This document shows, piece after piece, positions 1 to 8,992 of a stretch of DNA of 25,877 nucleotides. Below the pieces are notes generated by a model, which was not told where the DNA came from, did no database searches, and saw nothing but the letters and a program-made list of their open reading frames with translations. The translations under genes were made by a program, and so were the position numbers. How positions within the stretch are numbered: position 1 is the stretch's first letter; each line of letters begins with the position of its first letter. Origin of the DNA: a virus; IMG/VR virus record IMGVR_UViG_3300022539_000055, positions 1 to 25,877 of that record; one strand, written 5' to 3'.

Positions 1-123
1 AGACGTTGGGCTGCTGGTGAGACTTGGGGACAAAGAGAATCTAAGGCTCAAGAGTTTATGAAAGCATACCAAGAGAATCTTGAACGACTTAGAGAGGCTG
101 AGAGATATGGATTTAGGGAATAA
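1..123 (+). CDS. C-terminal end of a helical virion-type protein (partial)
   Basis: The reading frame is open from the first base to a TAA at 121-123, giving the last 40 residues of a protein that begins outside the window. The visible part is charged and helical, rich in Glu, Arg and Gln, with no motif that names a function. It resembles in character the helical C-terminal tail of the 539-residue protein further along the same operon. It overlaps the start of the fibre gene by 17 nt, so both belong to the late operon. Product unknown; a structural role is inferred from position only. Confidence 0.6.
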   Translation, partial: RRWAAGETWGQRESKAQEFMKAYQENLERLREAERYGFRE

Positions 124-3100
124 AAGACCAGACCTAACTACAATGAATAGATTCCCTGACTTAGAGAAACCTGAAAGAGGTAGAATAAATCAGTTATTTA
201 GACTCTTTATCCTTACCACTAGAGGAGATATACTCACCAGAGGAGCTACTTATCTTAAACGACTAGCTCTTGGAACTAGTGGTAAGGTATTACACTCTGA
301 TGGTACAGATGTAGAGTGGGCTACATTACTAGCAAGTGAAGTAGAAGTAGAGGAGTTAAGTGGTGCTACCTATGATGATGTTCAAAACTTCATCAACTTC
401 TTTGGAGACAGGACTATTCTTGATGGGGGTACTATTACTGCTCATGGTGATGCTGACGGTAAAGTCGTTATTGCTGCTTGTAAAGCTTGGTGTAAAGTAA
501 CTGATTCAGGAACAGCAATCGGTAAGTTCTTTGACTTTGCTGGTAAGGCTAGTCAAACCTTAACAGACCTTCAGGCTAATTTCGTTTACCTTCATTATAA
601 TGCAGGAACACCACAAGTTGTAGTAGCCACAACATTACTTACATATGGACAGAAACTTGACCATATTCTGTTAGGGGTAGTATTTAGAAATGGTACTGCT
701 ACACATATACACAATACAGACCCCATTGGAATAAGTGGTGTTGGTAGGAGTAATCTTCATTGGCTTGAACATTTCTTAGTTCACCGTGTAGCTGGTGCTG
801 TAACATCTTCAACAGGTACTAGGCAGTTAGTTGTAACTACAGGTGTTGTATATGCAGGACTGAGTAGAATTGATACTAATGCCTTTAACACAAGCACTGG
901 TGATACATTCTCATATTGGTATTATGATGGTGATGCTGGCCCTGCTGTGTGGGTAGAAGTAACAGGACAGACAGCTATTAGTAATACTCAATATAATAAT
1001 ACGGCTACTGGATTAGTTAATCTCTCTGCTGCTGCTAAACGTGGTGTGCATTGGGTATATTTGGATAATGATGGTGTTCATCTGCATGTGGTCTATGGAC
1101 AAAAAGATTATAGTACCGCAGAAGCAGAGTTAGCTACTCCTCCTACTACAGTACCAGCATTGGTGTCCAATTATTGTGTACTCATAGCTAAGATTATTGT
1201 TCAGAAAGATCAGAGTACACTATTCATCTCATATCCTTGGACAGAAGCATTCCAGACTAGTCTTGCTACGGATCATGGTAGTCTTGCAGGACTTCTTGAT
1301 GATGACCATACACAGTATGTCAAAGAATCTGAGTTTACAGCAGCAGAGGATATATTGGTAGGTACAGGTTCAGGAACTTTAGTAAAGGCGACTCCTGCTG
1401 AAGTGTTAGCAATCCTCAGTAGTGAGGCAGGAGCAACATTTAATTTTAATGCCCAGAATGTAGGCAACATAGGACATATAGGGTTGGGCAATAATGCTGC
1501 TGAGACAACTTATGGCATTATATACTATGAAGATACTCCTGCACTAACAAATAACGCTTACTGGTATGGTCATTGGTCAGGTCTTGATGGACATAAGACA
1601 TCAGCACCATATACTGGAGTATTTCTTGGTGCTCACTTTGAAGCTGGTATAACTGATGCTAATACACAACCTTGGTCAAGTACCATAGGCTTAGTAGGGG
1701 TTCGGGGATATGTACGCCTAGATTCAGGTGTAGCATCTTCTTCACTTATTGCAGGTGCAGCTAGTTTTTATGCTCAAGCATATGTAGGTGGTGCAGTTGA
1801 TGATATGGTACTAACTAACCTATATGGTCTTTACATACCTGCCACGATATTAATTGGTAATAGTAAGTTAACTAATCGTTATGGTATATACATTGAGAAT
1901 CAGGCGGGTGGAGCTACCTTAAACTATGCTATATTCACTAATGCAGGATTAGTTCATTTTGGTGATAACGTAGATATAGCAACAGGAAAGACATTCAGCC
2001 TAGATGGTCTGTTGACTACTGCTGAATCAGAGCTTACATTAGACACAGACGGTGCTATCACAGTCACCCAAATGAGACATAAGGTAGATACATTTGAAGG
2101 TGCTGCTTCAGATGATTTGGTAACTATCAATGGTGGTGGAACTGTTAATCTTATTATCCTTCGTGCTGAAGCTGATGCTAGAACAATAGTTGTAAAGCAT
2201 GGTTCAGATAATATATGGTTACAAGGTAAGGCTGATATAAGCCTTGATGATCTTGAAGATGGTATCATGTTGGCTTGGGACAGTACCAATTCTAAGTGGT
2301 TTGATATAGCAGCAGGTGGTGGAGGATTATCTAGTCCTCTAAGTGCAGATTTAGACTTTGCTGAATATAAAGCTATTGCATTAGTGTGTGATAATGGAGC
2401 AACTATTCCTGCTGCACCAACAAAGGGACAATGGTTCTTACATACTCCAACAGGTCGTAATGTGTTGATGATGTATGATGGGAGTAATTGGGTCAATATT
2501 ATATCCATTGGTGCAATGACAGTTTATGTAGATGCTACTGATGGTTCTGACGCTATGGATAAAGGTACTGGCGTAGATTCAGATGCTTTTGCTACAATGC
2601 AGTATGCTGTTGACCAAATACCAGGACTTGTGGGTGGGAATGTAATTGTCTACATAAATGCTGAGACTTATAGTGAGACTATAACTATACTTGGTAAACA
2701 GGTCATAAATGACTATACAATTAAACTCCAAGGGACATTAACAACAGATGAAGCTGCACAATCCCCTAGTGCTGTAACAACAACAACACTGACTGATGCT
2801 GGTCAGTTTACAGGTGACTCCTACACAGGATTCTTGTGTAGGTTTACTAAGGCAGCAGAAGATGATGTAAATATTATTATCAAATCCCATACTAATGATA
2901 TATTAACCTTTGCAGGACAGATACCATCTACGGTAGATACTACATGGGATTATGCAGTATATCATTGGGGAACAATATTACAAGGAGTTAATGCTACCTT
3001 AAAGAGTAATGTTGTTGTCTATGCTAGAAACATAGAACTCTATCAGCTTGACCTCACTAGCCAGAATACTTCTTGTTTTGATTTGTATGTTGAGGAAGGT

Positions 3101-3553
3101 GCATTAGTATCATCCCTTGACAGTTGCACCTTTAGGAATACTTATTATGGCTTACTTTGTTATGGAACAGTATTTATCTATGGATGTCATATGCAGAAAC
3201 AAGATACAAAGTATTGTGTTTATATCTCAAATGGTAATGGTTATGTTGAAATAAATAGAAGCTGGTTCAGAGGACAAGGAGATAAATCGGGTAGTGTAGC
3301 AATGATTCAGGCAGCCCAAAATGGTTATGTATTCCCTAAAACATCATTGATTAGTATGGGGAACTATGGTGTTTTTGCTACACAGGGAGCTATTGTAGCT
3401 TTTGCATCTGGGGCAGCTAGTTTATGCTATGTTGAAAACTGCACCACAGGTATCTATGTTACCCTAAATGCTGTTAGTAACAAAGCTACAAACCAGAACT
3501 TTGCTAACAACACAGCAGATACAGCTTCAGCTACAGGAGGACAAGTAACATAA
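107..3553 (+). CDS. Tail fibre / appendage protein with beta-helix-like C-terminus
   Basis: 1148 residues from ATG 107, which has AGAGAGG about 9 nt upstream; an in-frame TTG at 80 is a less likely start. At about residue 389 lies the segment HGSLAGLLDDDHTQYV, a motif seen in many siphovirus tail-fibre and baseplate proteins. A middle region repeats short Tyr-Gly-Ile-Tyr-type strands, as in fibre shafts, followed by a small Gly/Asp-rich strand module ending in a glycine run near residue 740. From about residue 805 the sequence changes to Val/Ile/Asn-rich strands of the kind that form right-handed beta-helices (pectate-lyase-like folds), so the end may bind or degrade a surface glycan. No catalytic residues can be assigned. 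It sits among virion genes and probably determines host contact. Tail-fibre call strong; enzymatic activity only a possibility. Confidence 0.85.
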   Translation: MDLGNKRPDLTTMNRFPDLEKPERGRINQLFRLFILTTRGDILTRGATYLKRLALGTSGKVLHSDGTDVEWATLLASEVEVEELSGATYDDVQNFINFFGDRTILDGGTITAHGDADGKVVIAACKAWCKVTDSGTAIGKFFDFAGKASQTLTDLQANFVYLHYNAGTPQVVVATTLLTYGQKLDHILLGVVFRNGTATHIHNTDPIGISGVGRSNLHWLEHFLVHRVAGAVTSSTGTRQLVVTTGVVYAGLSRIDTNAFNTSTGDTFSYWYYDGDAGPAVWVEVTGQTAISNTQYNNTATGLVNLSAAAKRGVHWVYLDNDGVHLHVVYGQKDYSTAEAELATPPTTVPALVSNYCVLIAKIIVQKDQSTLFISYPWTEAFQTSLATDHGSLAGLLDDDHTQYVKESEFTAAEDILVGTGSGTLVKATPAEVLAILSSEAGATFNFNAQNVGNIGHIGLGNNAAETTYGIIYYEDTPALTNNAYWYGHWSGLDGHKTSAPYTGVFLGAHFEAGITDANTQPWSSTIGLVGVRGYVRLDSGVASSSLIAGAASFYAQAYVGGAVDDMVLTNLYGLYIPATILIGNSKLTNRYGIYIENQAGGATLNYAIFTNAGLVHFGDNVDIATGKTFSLDGLLTTAESELTLDTDGAITVTQMRHKVDTFEGAASDDLVTINGGGTVNLIILRAEADARTIVVKHGSDNIWLQGKADISLDDLEDGIMLAWDSTNSKWFDIAAGGGGLSSPLSADLDFAEYKAIALVCDNGATIPAAPTKGQWFLHTPTGRNVLMMYDGSNWVNIISIGAMTVYVDATDGSDAMDKGTGVDSDAFATMQYAVDQIPGLVGGNVIVYINAETYSETITILGKQVINDYTIKLQGTLTTDEAAQSPSAVTTTTLTDAGQFTGDSYTGFLCRFTKAAEDDVNIIIKSHTNDILTFAGQIPSTVDTTWDYAVYHWGTILQGVNATLKSNVVVYARNIELYQLDLTSQNTSCFDLYVEEGALVSSLDSCTFRNTYYGLLCYGTVFIYGCHMQKQDTKYCVYISNGNGYVEINRSWFRGQGDKSGSVAMIQAAQNGYVFPKTSLISMGNYGVFATQGAIVAFASGAASLCYVENCTTGIYVTLNAVSNKATNQNFANNTADTASATGGQVT

Positions 3554-3907
3554 ATGATTATTATATATAAGTTAAATAGTACTAACATAGATGAATGTAT
3601 AGTACATCTGATTATACCTGACAAGTATGCTCTTATACAGGTAGACAATGAGTTATATATTGATGTATCATTTCCACCTGTGATAAACATTGCTTCTAAT
3701 GTAGGTTGGTTTGCTTGTCCTGAACAACATATACCATCACTTAGATATGATGAAGATGAATTTCTACTTCCTCAAACAGTAGGGGAATTAAATTTACACT
3801 ATGACTGGCCTGAAGGATTTACACCCTTGCCAGGAACAGGCATACCAGAGAAAATAGAACATATTGAGAACTTCTTAACAAAGATGTTTCCAACAAGGGG
3901 GATATAA
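3554..3907 (+). CDS. Small late protein of unknown function
   Basis: 117 residues. The ATG directly follows the fibre stop codon and the TAA overlaps the next ATG by one base (TAATG), so it is translated as part of the late operon. The N-terminal half is beta-rich and hydrophobic; the C-terminal half is acidic, with a short Pro/Gly linker and a final amphipathic helix. No signal peptide or membrane segment. Its place directly after a fibre gene would suit a fibre chaperone or a minor virion component, but nothing in the sequence proves that. Confidence 0.75.
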   Translation: MIIIYKLNSTNIDECIVHLIIPDKYALIQVDNELYIDVSFPPVINIASNVGWFACPEQHIPSLRYDEDEFLLPQTVGELNLHYDWPEGFTPLPGTGIPEKIEHIENFLTKMFPTRGI

Positions 3908-5526
3908 TGACAGCAAAACTTAGAACAACTATGAGGGCAGACATACTCACTGATCTTAGTGGTGTGGCTGATACTGAGTGGACTGATACAGAACTCAACA
4001 GAGCTATTGAGAAGGCTACGGCTGACTTGTCAAGATTCTTACCCAGACAGATGTTATGGGAGAAGACTCTGGACTTGGATGAAGTCACTGATGAGCAGGT
4101 AACGCTTACTGCTCACGGTACTTATAAGGAGTTTGCCAATAAGCCTATTAAGTTTGGTTCGGAGAGAATATGTGATGATGCTAGTGAGACTACCAGATAT
4201 ACTAGAGACACTGACTATACCATAGACTATATCAATGGTGAGATTACATCTATCTCTGGTGGTAGTATTGGAGCTACTGCTACCATCTATTGTAACTACA
4301 CAATAAGTAAGATTATGGTATACATTGGTCATGCTACTACTGGTATTATGGATGCCCTAATCAGGATAGACAGAGTAGAGTATCCTGTAGGTGATGTTCC
4401 CCAGTCTTATCCGTCTTGGGGAATATGGGGAGATTACTTAATCATAGAAGGTTTGGGTGATAGTTCTCAACAACCATTGTCAGATAGCAAACATCTTGTG
4501 GTTTATTATCATGGAGTACATACACCACCTACAGACAGTGTAGCAGGTACATATCCTATATTCCTAGAGAATACTGTTATCTTAGCTGCTAGTGCTTATG
4601 CTCTATTCCATAAGGCTGTTGAAGCTGAACATCAAGCTGTTGATAACATGAACCATGTTGTAACAGCAGCACTCAAGATGGCTACATATCTAGATAACAA
4701 TTCTGAAGAAGATGCTGTTGGTATCTTAAAGGACATTACTGATAATACATCTGAATTGAGACAAGCTATTGGAGCAGCATTAGTATGTCAAGATAACTAC
4801 CTTGATGAAGTAGACTCTACAGACCTACAAGGGGCAGAAGCAGTATGGGCTGATGAAGAGAAGCACATTAGAGGAGGTATTACTGCTGGTTCAGATACAA
4901 CAGGAACAGCATTTAAGCTGACTGACAATACTAAAACATTCACTACTGCTGATGTTGGTAAGATTATCCATAACTTGACAGATGATACTTGGACTTATGC
5001 GGTAGCTCTTGATAGCACTACAGTCTTGAGCATTGCTGAAGACATCATGGATAATACTGAACTGTATGCTATGTACCATGCTAACATGCAAGCTTATATA
5101 GCAGATGCATCCTACTATGTCAACAGGATTACTACAGGTCAGAATGTTCCTGAGAGATTTACGGCATTAGCTCAAATAGCAACTCTTCAACAGACAGCAT
5201 GGAGACAAAAGAGACAGGATTGGATAGCTCAGGCTACAGCTAGAACATCTGCTGCTATAGGCTACATACAGGGAGCTAATGCCAGGTTAGCTAATCTAAG
5301 GACATACATTGAGGAAGCTGGCATGTGGACTAACATAGCTAGAGGCTTCTCTGACCAAGCAGGACAATTCCTTAGTGTTGTTCAGGCATACCTGTTACTA
5401 GCTCAACAATACAGAACAGAGGCTATTGAAAGAAGAAGTGAGGCATGGGCTATATGGCGTGATCCCAAACAATACACAGGAGACTTTACTTACACTGCCC
5501 TTCGTCAACCTGGGAATTATAAATAA
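3907..5526 (+). CDS. Virion-associated protein, adaptor-like N-terminus and helical C-terminus
   Basis: 539 residues, starting at the ATG that overlaps the previous stop. Residues 1-60 (start MTAKLRTTMRADI, then TEWTDTELNRAIEKATADLS) have the short helical pattern found at the N-terminus of many phage head-tail adaptor/neck proteins. A beta-rich stretch follows, then a long Ala/Gln/Glu/Arg-rich helical region from about residue 390 to 525 that probably forms coiled coils. No enzymatic motif is visible. The late-operon position after the fibre gene supports a structural role; whether it is neck, baseplate or fibre-attachment is not decidable here. Confidence 0.7.
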   Translation: MTAKLRTTMRADILTDLSGVADTEWTDTELNRAIEKATADLSRFLPRQMLWEKTLDLDEVTDEQVTLTAHGTYKEFANKPIKFGSERICDDASETTRYTRDTDYTIDYINGEITSISGGSIGATATIYCNYTISKIMVYIGHATTGIMDALIRIDRVEYPVGDVPQSYPSWGIWGDYLIIEGLGDSSQQPLSDSKHLVVYYHGVHTPPTDSVAGTYPIFLENTVILAASAYALFHKAVEAEHQAVDNMNHVVTAALKMATYLDNNSEEDAVGILKDITDNTSELRQAIGAALVCQDNYLDEVDSTDLQGAEAVWADEEKHIRGGITAGSDTTGTAFKLTDNTKTFTTADVGKIIHNLTDDTWTYAVALDSTTVLSIAEDIMDNTELYAMYHANMQAYIADASYYVNRITTGQNVPERFTALAQIATLQQTAWRQKRQDWIAQATARTSAAIGYIQGANARLANLRTYIEEAGMWTNIARGFSDQAGQFLSVVQAYLLLAQQYRTEAIERRSEAWAIWRDPKQYTGDFTYTALRQPGNYK

Positions 5527-5536
5527 TGGGGTTTAA

Positions 5537-5710
5537 ATGTCTAAGTGTGAGAAGTGTCTATACTACAGAAGGCTTCAGTTGATTAAGAAGTACCTGCCTT
5601 ATATAATCCTTGAAGCCCTTACAACTGCTATGAACAGTGGTATAATAGAAGACACAGTGAATGATGCCTTAAAGAAACTTCTGGATGAAGACAATGATTG
5701 CTGTGATTGA
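5537..5710 (+). CDS. Small Cys-containing late protein (57 aa)
   Basis: ATG 5537 to TGA 5708-5710, 57 residues. An N-terminal CxxC pair (Cys4, Cys7) and a C-terminal Cys-Cys pair flank a helical core, so it could bind a metal or form a disulfide. It begins 10 nt after the previous stop and its end overlaps the next gene by up to 26 nt in another frame, fitting the tight operon. Only a weak ribosome site is visible. Family not recognised. Confidence 0.5.
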   Translation: MSKCEKCLYYRRLQLIKKYLPYIILEALTTAMNSGIIEDTVNDALKKLLDEDNDCCD

Positions 5711-6254
5711 GTTCAACAGTCAGGGAGCTAGAGAGATAGCTAAGAACTTGACAGAAGCCAGGTTGGTAAATCCCTATGAGGAGATTGACTTGGCTTCTTT
5801 TAATGGTATCATATTGTCTGGATCAAGTAATCTTAATGTCTCTTATAATCCAGCAGACTACTCTAAATCACTAATCACTGAGCTTACCATAGCTAGAGTT
5901 CCCATCTTAGGAATATGTTTTGGTATGCAGTTCTTAGCTGACTTCTATGGGGGAAGGATTAACTGTAGAGATGAACATGGCTGGACTGTGACATCCCTGG
6001 ACACCAAATCATCCCTCCTATCAGGCTACAACAGAAGAGAACTCACCTACATGAGCCACATCTACAGCCTGATAAGTCTACCAAATGATTTCAAGATTAT
6101 TGCCACAACAGAATGGAATGCCATAGCAGGATTCAGTCACAGAGTCTTACCTGTCTATGGTGTGATGTGGCATCCTGAGAAGATGCATAAGAGAGGGAGT
6201 ATACTGTTTAGGAACTTTGAGAAGATATGTCGGGTTGAACATCATCTTCCATAA
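5685..6254 (+). CDS. Class-I glutamine amidotransferase
   Basis: 189 residues, about the length of one isolated GATase1 domain as in the N-terminal half of GMP synthase (GuaA). Visible marks: start MIAVIEFNSQG, an oxyanion-type loop IILSGSSN around residue 46, the nucleophile elbow PILGICFGMQ with Cys78, and YGVMWHPEK with His163 and Glu165, which complete the Cys-His-Glu triad. Such domains hydrolyse glutamine and pass ammonia to a partner synthetase or amidoligase; no partner lies in the window. It is the last gene of the late operon, and its end overlaps the convergent early operon by 47 bp. The start may be ATG 5685 or ATG 5694. Family certain, substrate unknown. Confidence 0.9.
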   Translation: MKTMIAVIEFNSQGAREIAKNLTEARLVNPYEEIDLASFNGIILSGSSNLNVSYNPADYSKSLITELTIARVPILGICFGMQFLADFYGGRINCRDEHGWTVTSLDTKSSLLSGYNRRELTYMSHIYSLISLPNDFKIIATTEWNAIAGFSHRVLPVYGVMWHPEKMHKRGSILFRNFEKICRVEHHLP

Positions 6255-6651
6255 TAAAATGAAGTCTTAGTATTCCTTGAGCACCACAAACTTTACAGAC
6301 AACAACATCCTCATAACCTATATCTGTACCAATTCTGAGAAGATGTATGTGCTCACAATCCTTGAGTAGTTCAGCTTTCTCTTCTTCCCACATACTACAT
6401 TGTTCTCCAGCTTCATCAGCTACACAATAGGTTCCAGTGAACTTACACCTACTGAGACATTCATCACCAAACCTACATAAGGTATATTCTGAGCAGTCTC
6501 TATAGGTTAGGTCAGTCTTTGAATCAACCATAATATCTTTACAAGTATGTAATGTATTATCTTGATTATAAACCTTGTACTCTGTAGCAATAGTTACAGT
6601 CAAACGGCCACATTTACAGAAAGTTGTTATCCTAATCGGGTAATCAGCCAT
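6208..6651 (-). CDS. Cysteine-rich zinc-ribbon-type protein
   Basis: 147 residues from the ATG at 6651, chosen because AGGAGG stands 9 nt upstream; a longer in-frame start at 6705 lacks a ribosome site. It holds 12 cysteines, including CKC (12-14), a central group between residues 37 and 85, and CKVC (119-122), enough for two or three metal sites. No catalytic motif. It is the last gene of the leftward early operon. Function unknown; nucleic-acid or protein binding is the usual role of such ribbons. Confidence 0.7.
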   Translation of the reverse strand: MADYPIRITTFCKCGRLTVTIATEYKVYNQDNTLHTCKDIMVDSKTDLTYRDCSEYTLCRFGDECLSRCKFTGTYCVADEAGEQCSMWEEEKAELLKDCEHIHLLRIGTDIGYEDVVVCKVCGAQGILRLHFIMEDDVQPDISSQSS

Positions 6652-6854
6652 AAGAACAAACCTCCTATTGGTATTCCCGCAATAGCTCCTTGAATATCTA
6701 TCCAAGCATTCTCATTCTGTGTTACCTCATACACTATGAACATAGCAATGAAGCATAGTGCTAATGCCCAACCATCCTTGTGACAACATAGAAGTAATGC
6801 TGCAATAATCCCTATGGGAAGGTGAAGGAAGAAGCTTGACCAATCTATAACCAT
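6627..6854 (-). CDS. Small membrane protein, two to three helices
   Basis: 75 residues from the second of two tandem ATGs (6854), which has GGGGGA at a better distance than the first. Hydrophobic segments near residues 5-22, 27-45 and 55-73 indicate two or three transmembrane helices. It overlaps the neighbours at both ends (TGATG at its start, 25 nt at its end), so translation is coupled. No family recognised; a holin-like role is possible but it lies in the early, not the late, operon. Confidence 0.65.
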   Translation of the reverse strand: MVIDWSSFFLHLPIGIIAALLLCCHKDGWALALCFIAMFIVYEVTQNENAWIDIQGAIAGIPIGGLFLWLITRLG

Positions 6855-7291
6855 CATTCCCCCTCTCTAAGATAGAAGTGCTCCAGCATGTCAGCATAAA
6901 CCTTTTCTAGTATCCCTCTCAGCACCTCTTCGTCCTTGGGTTGTAAGTCATCTATTGTTGCATCAAAGGTACTCATACAAGCAACGACTTCAGCATCTAG
7001 CTTCTGGTTCTCTCGCTCAAGTTCTGCTATGTGCTTGGTTCTCTCTTCACTGAGTGCTTGGAACCAGTCGGCAACTCGCTGTAATGTTTCAATTTCCTCT
7101 TTGAGTTGTATATTCCACTCATGGTCATCAGCCCACCACTTCTTAAACCTCTCTGCGTCCTTCAAAGCATTAGCACATAAAGTCTCCATTCCCCACAGCC
7201 TGTCGAACTCTTCAAGGATTCGCCCTGCATCTGGGTCTGTTCCTATATCAAATACATCCAGAAGTATGTTGACCAGCTCTTCTCTGTCCAT
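6854..7291 (-). CDS. Coiled-coil protein of unknown function
   Basis: 145 residues, strongly acidic and helical, with a long heptad-like stretch around residues 50-105 (repeated Glu, Leu, Lys, Gln) that should form a coiled coil. Start taken as the second ATG of ATGATG, 4 nt after GGAGG. Base composition looks somewhat richer in GC than its neighbours, which may point to a more recent arrival. No catalytic residues visible; function not assignable. Confidence 0.7.
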   Translation of the reverse strand: MDREELVNILLDVFDIGTDPDAGRILEEFDRLWGMETLCANALKDAERFKKWWADDHEWNIQLKEEIETLQRVADWFQALSEERTKHIAELERENQKLDAEVVACMSTFDATIDDLQPKDEEVLRGILEKVYADMLEHFYLREGE

Positions 7292-7301
7292 CATTCCTCC
7301 T

Positions 7302-7412
7302 TTATTCTATCCCTAATGCAGCACATACAATTAGAGCTATAACTGCACACATACCTATAAATATAGCAAAGGCACATATTCTGTCCATCCAAATAATCCA
7401 TCTATTTATCAT
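7302..7412 (-). CDS. 36-residue membrane peptide coupled to DNA polymerase
   Basis: The ATG at 7412 overlaps the polymerase TGA (ATGA), and the frame runs to TAA at 7302-7304. The product has a Trp-rich amphipathic start (MINRWIIWMDR) and one hydrophobic helix of about 20 residues with small residues and three cysteines. Exact stop-start overlap upstream, plus a following gene with its own GGAGG, support translation. Function unknown. Confidence 0.6.
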   Translation of the reverse strand: MINRWIIWMDRICAFAIFIGMCAVIALIVCAALGIE

Positions 7413-8992
7413 TCCCATCTTAATGTTTTCTTTACCTCAAAAGGTAAGTGTACTGGAGCTAGGTGCTCTAGTTCTTCAATAGGAAACTCTACATCTCCAT
7501 CACAGGTGATACTATCATGTACTGTGACTGCTAAGGGTAGACCATGTTTCTTACAAATCAGTAGTGCTCTCTTGATAACCTCTCCATCACTACCAAGGAT
7601 AGGATAGTTCACTGACTTGTTCTTCATACCATCTTCATACTCATCAGGTATCTTGATACGTCTACCAAACAGTGTAGGTAATGACCATCCTTCTTCTAGT
7701 CCTACTCTCTGTGCATGTTTAATCCATTCAGCAGCATCCCTAAAGGTATTGAACCATTGGTCTAAATAAGCTTGGTTCCTCTTACGGTCTCTTATCTTTG
7801 TATATTGTTGAATGGTTTGAGCAGTTCCCCCATAGACAATAGAATAGTTGATGTTCTTAGCCAGTGACTTTGGGACATTCATTTGAGTCATTGTATACCG
7901 ATGAAGGTCTCCACCAAAATCACCTTCCTCGTAAACCCTTCTCATGTTCCTATCACCAGACATGTGCATAAGGATACGGAGATGTTCTTGGCTATAATCT
8001 CCAGTAGTGAATGTACCAGAGTCAGGAACAAAGATATGTCTAGTCTCAGGTGGTATGTTCTGTATGTTCCTATTAGAACTATTGAGTCTACCTACAGATG
8101 TCTCCATACCCAGTTCAAAGTACATCCTATCTTGTCCTTTAAGGGGTCTAATGTATGTAGTCAGTAGTTTGTTATTCTCTCTAAACTTCAGGACTACTAC
8201 AGCCCAAGGATCATCTAAGAACTCTAGTGCATCTTTGTCTACCCTTAACTGTTTCCTACTCTTAGTTAGGGGTAAGAAGTTCTTACGATAGGCTAGGAAC
8301 ATACCTATCTGTTGATTACTAGTAGGCTTAACATTGATAGACTCTAACATATCACCATACAAGTCTACCTCTGCTTGTATCTCTGTCTCTAGCTTGGCTA
8401 AGTCATCCTTATGAATCTTTAGTCCTCTAGCTGACATGTCTAGTAAGATAGGTATGACATCTAGCTCTACCTGATAATACTCCTTGTCTACCTGTGGATA
8501 GTACTCATGGTATAGAGCTAGTGTGGCTTTAGTGTCATCACAGCAATGTTTAGCTACATCTATATCAGGTAGGTCAGCCATAGTCTGTCCTCTACCCAGC
8601 ATCTCACTAGCTGGTGTAGTGTGCATGTTTATATCTTTAGCAAGTATAGCTAACTTAGTTTCAGTATGCCCTAATAATCTAGCCATGATGTTAGTGTCAC
8701 TGATATTAGTCCTGTCTATCTCAGGCATTACAGTTAAGTCAAACAGAGCATTATGAAATACCTTCTTGACCTTCTTATCTTTAAGTAATGGCATAACTTG
8801 TTCTACCTCAGGGTCACTAGGATGGAAGTAGAAAGCATCATGAGGAGTAGTAGCTATAGAGAAGCCTAAGAGTGTCCTGTCCTCTAGGGATATAGTCTCA
8901 ACATCCACAGCTACTATGCCTCTAGGATTGAGGATGTGGTCTAAGAATAACTCAGGTGTGAGTGTGTTCTTACCAAAGTATATAACAGACAT
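7409..8992 (-). CDS. Family-A DNA polymerase with 3'-5' exonuclease domain
   Basis: 527 residues, compact for the family. Exonuclease: Asp30/Glu32 in AVDVET (Exo I), Asp85 in FHNALFD (Exo II), Asp152/Asp153 in HCCDDTKA (Exo III). Polymerase: motif A at GDYSQEHLRI with Asp332; motif B at PKSLAKNINYSIVYG with Lys379, Tyr383 and Tyr387; motif C at TVHDSI with Asp493. The two metal-binding aspartates are intact. Three normally conserved positions differ: the Klenow Glu710 position is His337, the Arg754 position is Lys375 and the Glu883 position is Ser494. Tyr383 replaces the Phe762 of E. coli Pol I, as in T7 polymerase. It would replicate the phage genome with the helicase encoded at 15651-16499. 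Its ATG directly follows the upstream stop, and the ribosome site is weak, so coupling is likely. Confidence 0.97.
   Translation of the reverse strand: MSVIYFGKNTLTPELFLDHILNPRGIVAVDVETISLEDRTLLGFSIATTPHDAFYFHPSDPEVEQVMPLLKDKKVKKVFHNALFDLTVMPEIDRTNISDTNIMARLLGHTETKLAILAKDINMHTTPASEMLGRGQTMADLPDIDVAKHCCDDTKATLALYHEYYPQVDKEYYQVELDVIPILLDMSARGLKIHKDDLAKLETEIQAEVDLYGDMLESINVKPTSNQQIGMFLAYRKNFLPLTKSRKQLRVDKDALEFLDDPWAVVVLKFRENNKLLTTYIRPLKGQDRMYFELGMETSVGRLNSSNRNIQNIPPETRHIFVPDSGTFTTGDYSQEHLRILMHMSGDRNMRRVYEEGDFGGDLHRYTMTQMNVPKSLAKNINYSIVYGGTAQTIQQYTKIRDRKRNQAYLDQWFNTFRDAAEWIKHAQRVGLEEGWSLPTLFGRRIKIPDEYEDGMKNKSVNYPILGSDGEVIKRALLICKKHGLPLAVTVHDSITCDGDVEFPIEELEHLAPVHLPFEVKKTLRWE

Noticed and set aside
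1954-2508. Long minus-strand open frame inside the fibre gene
   Set aside because: Antisense shadow; no ribosome site and no gene order to support it, while the plus-strand frame has tail-fibre motifs.
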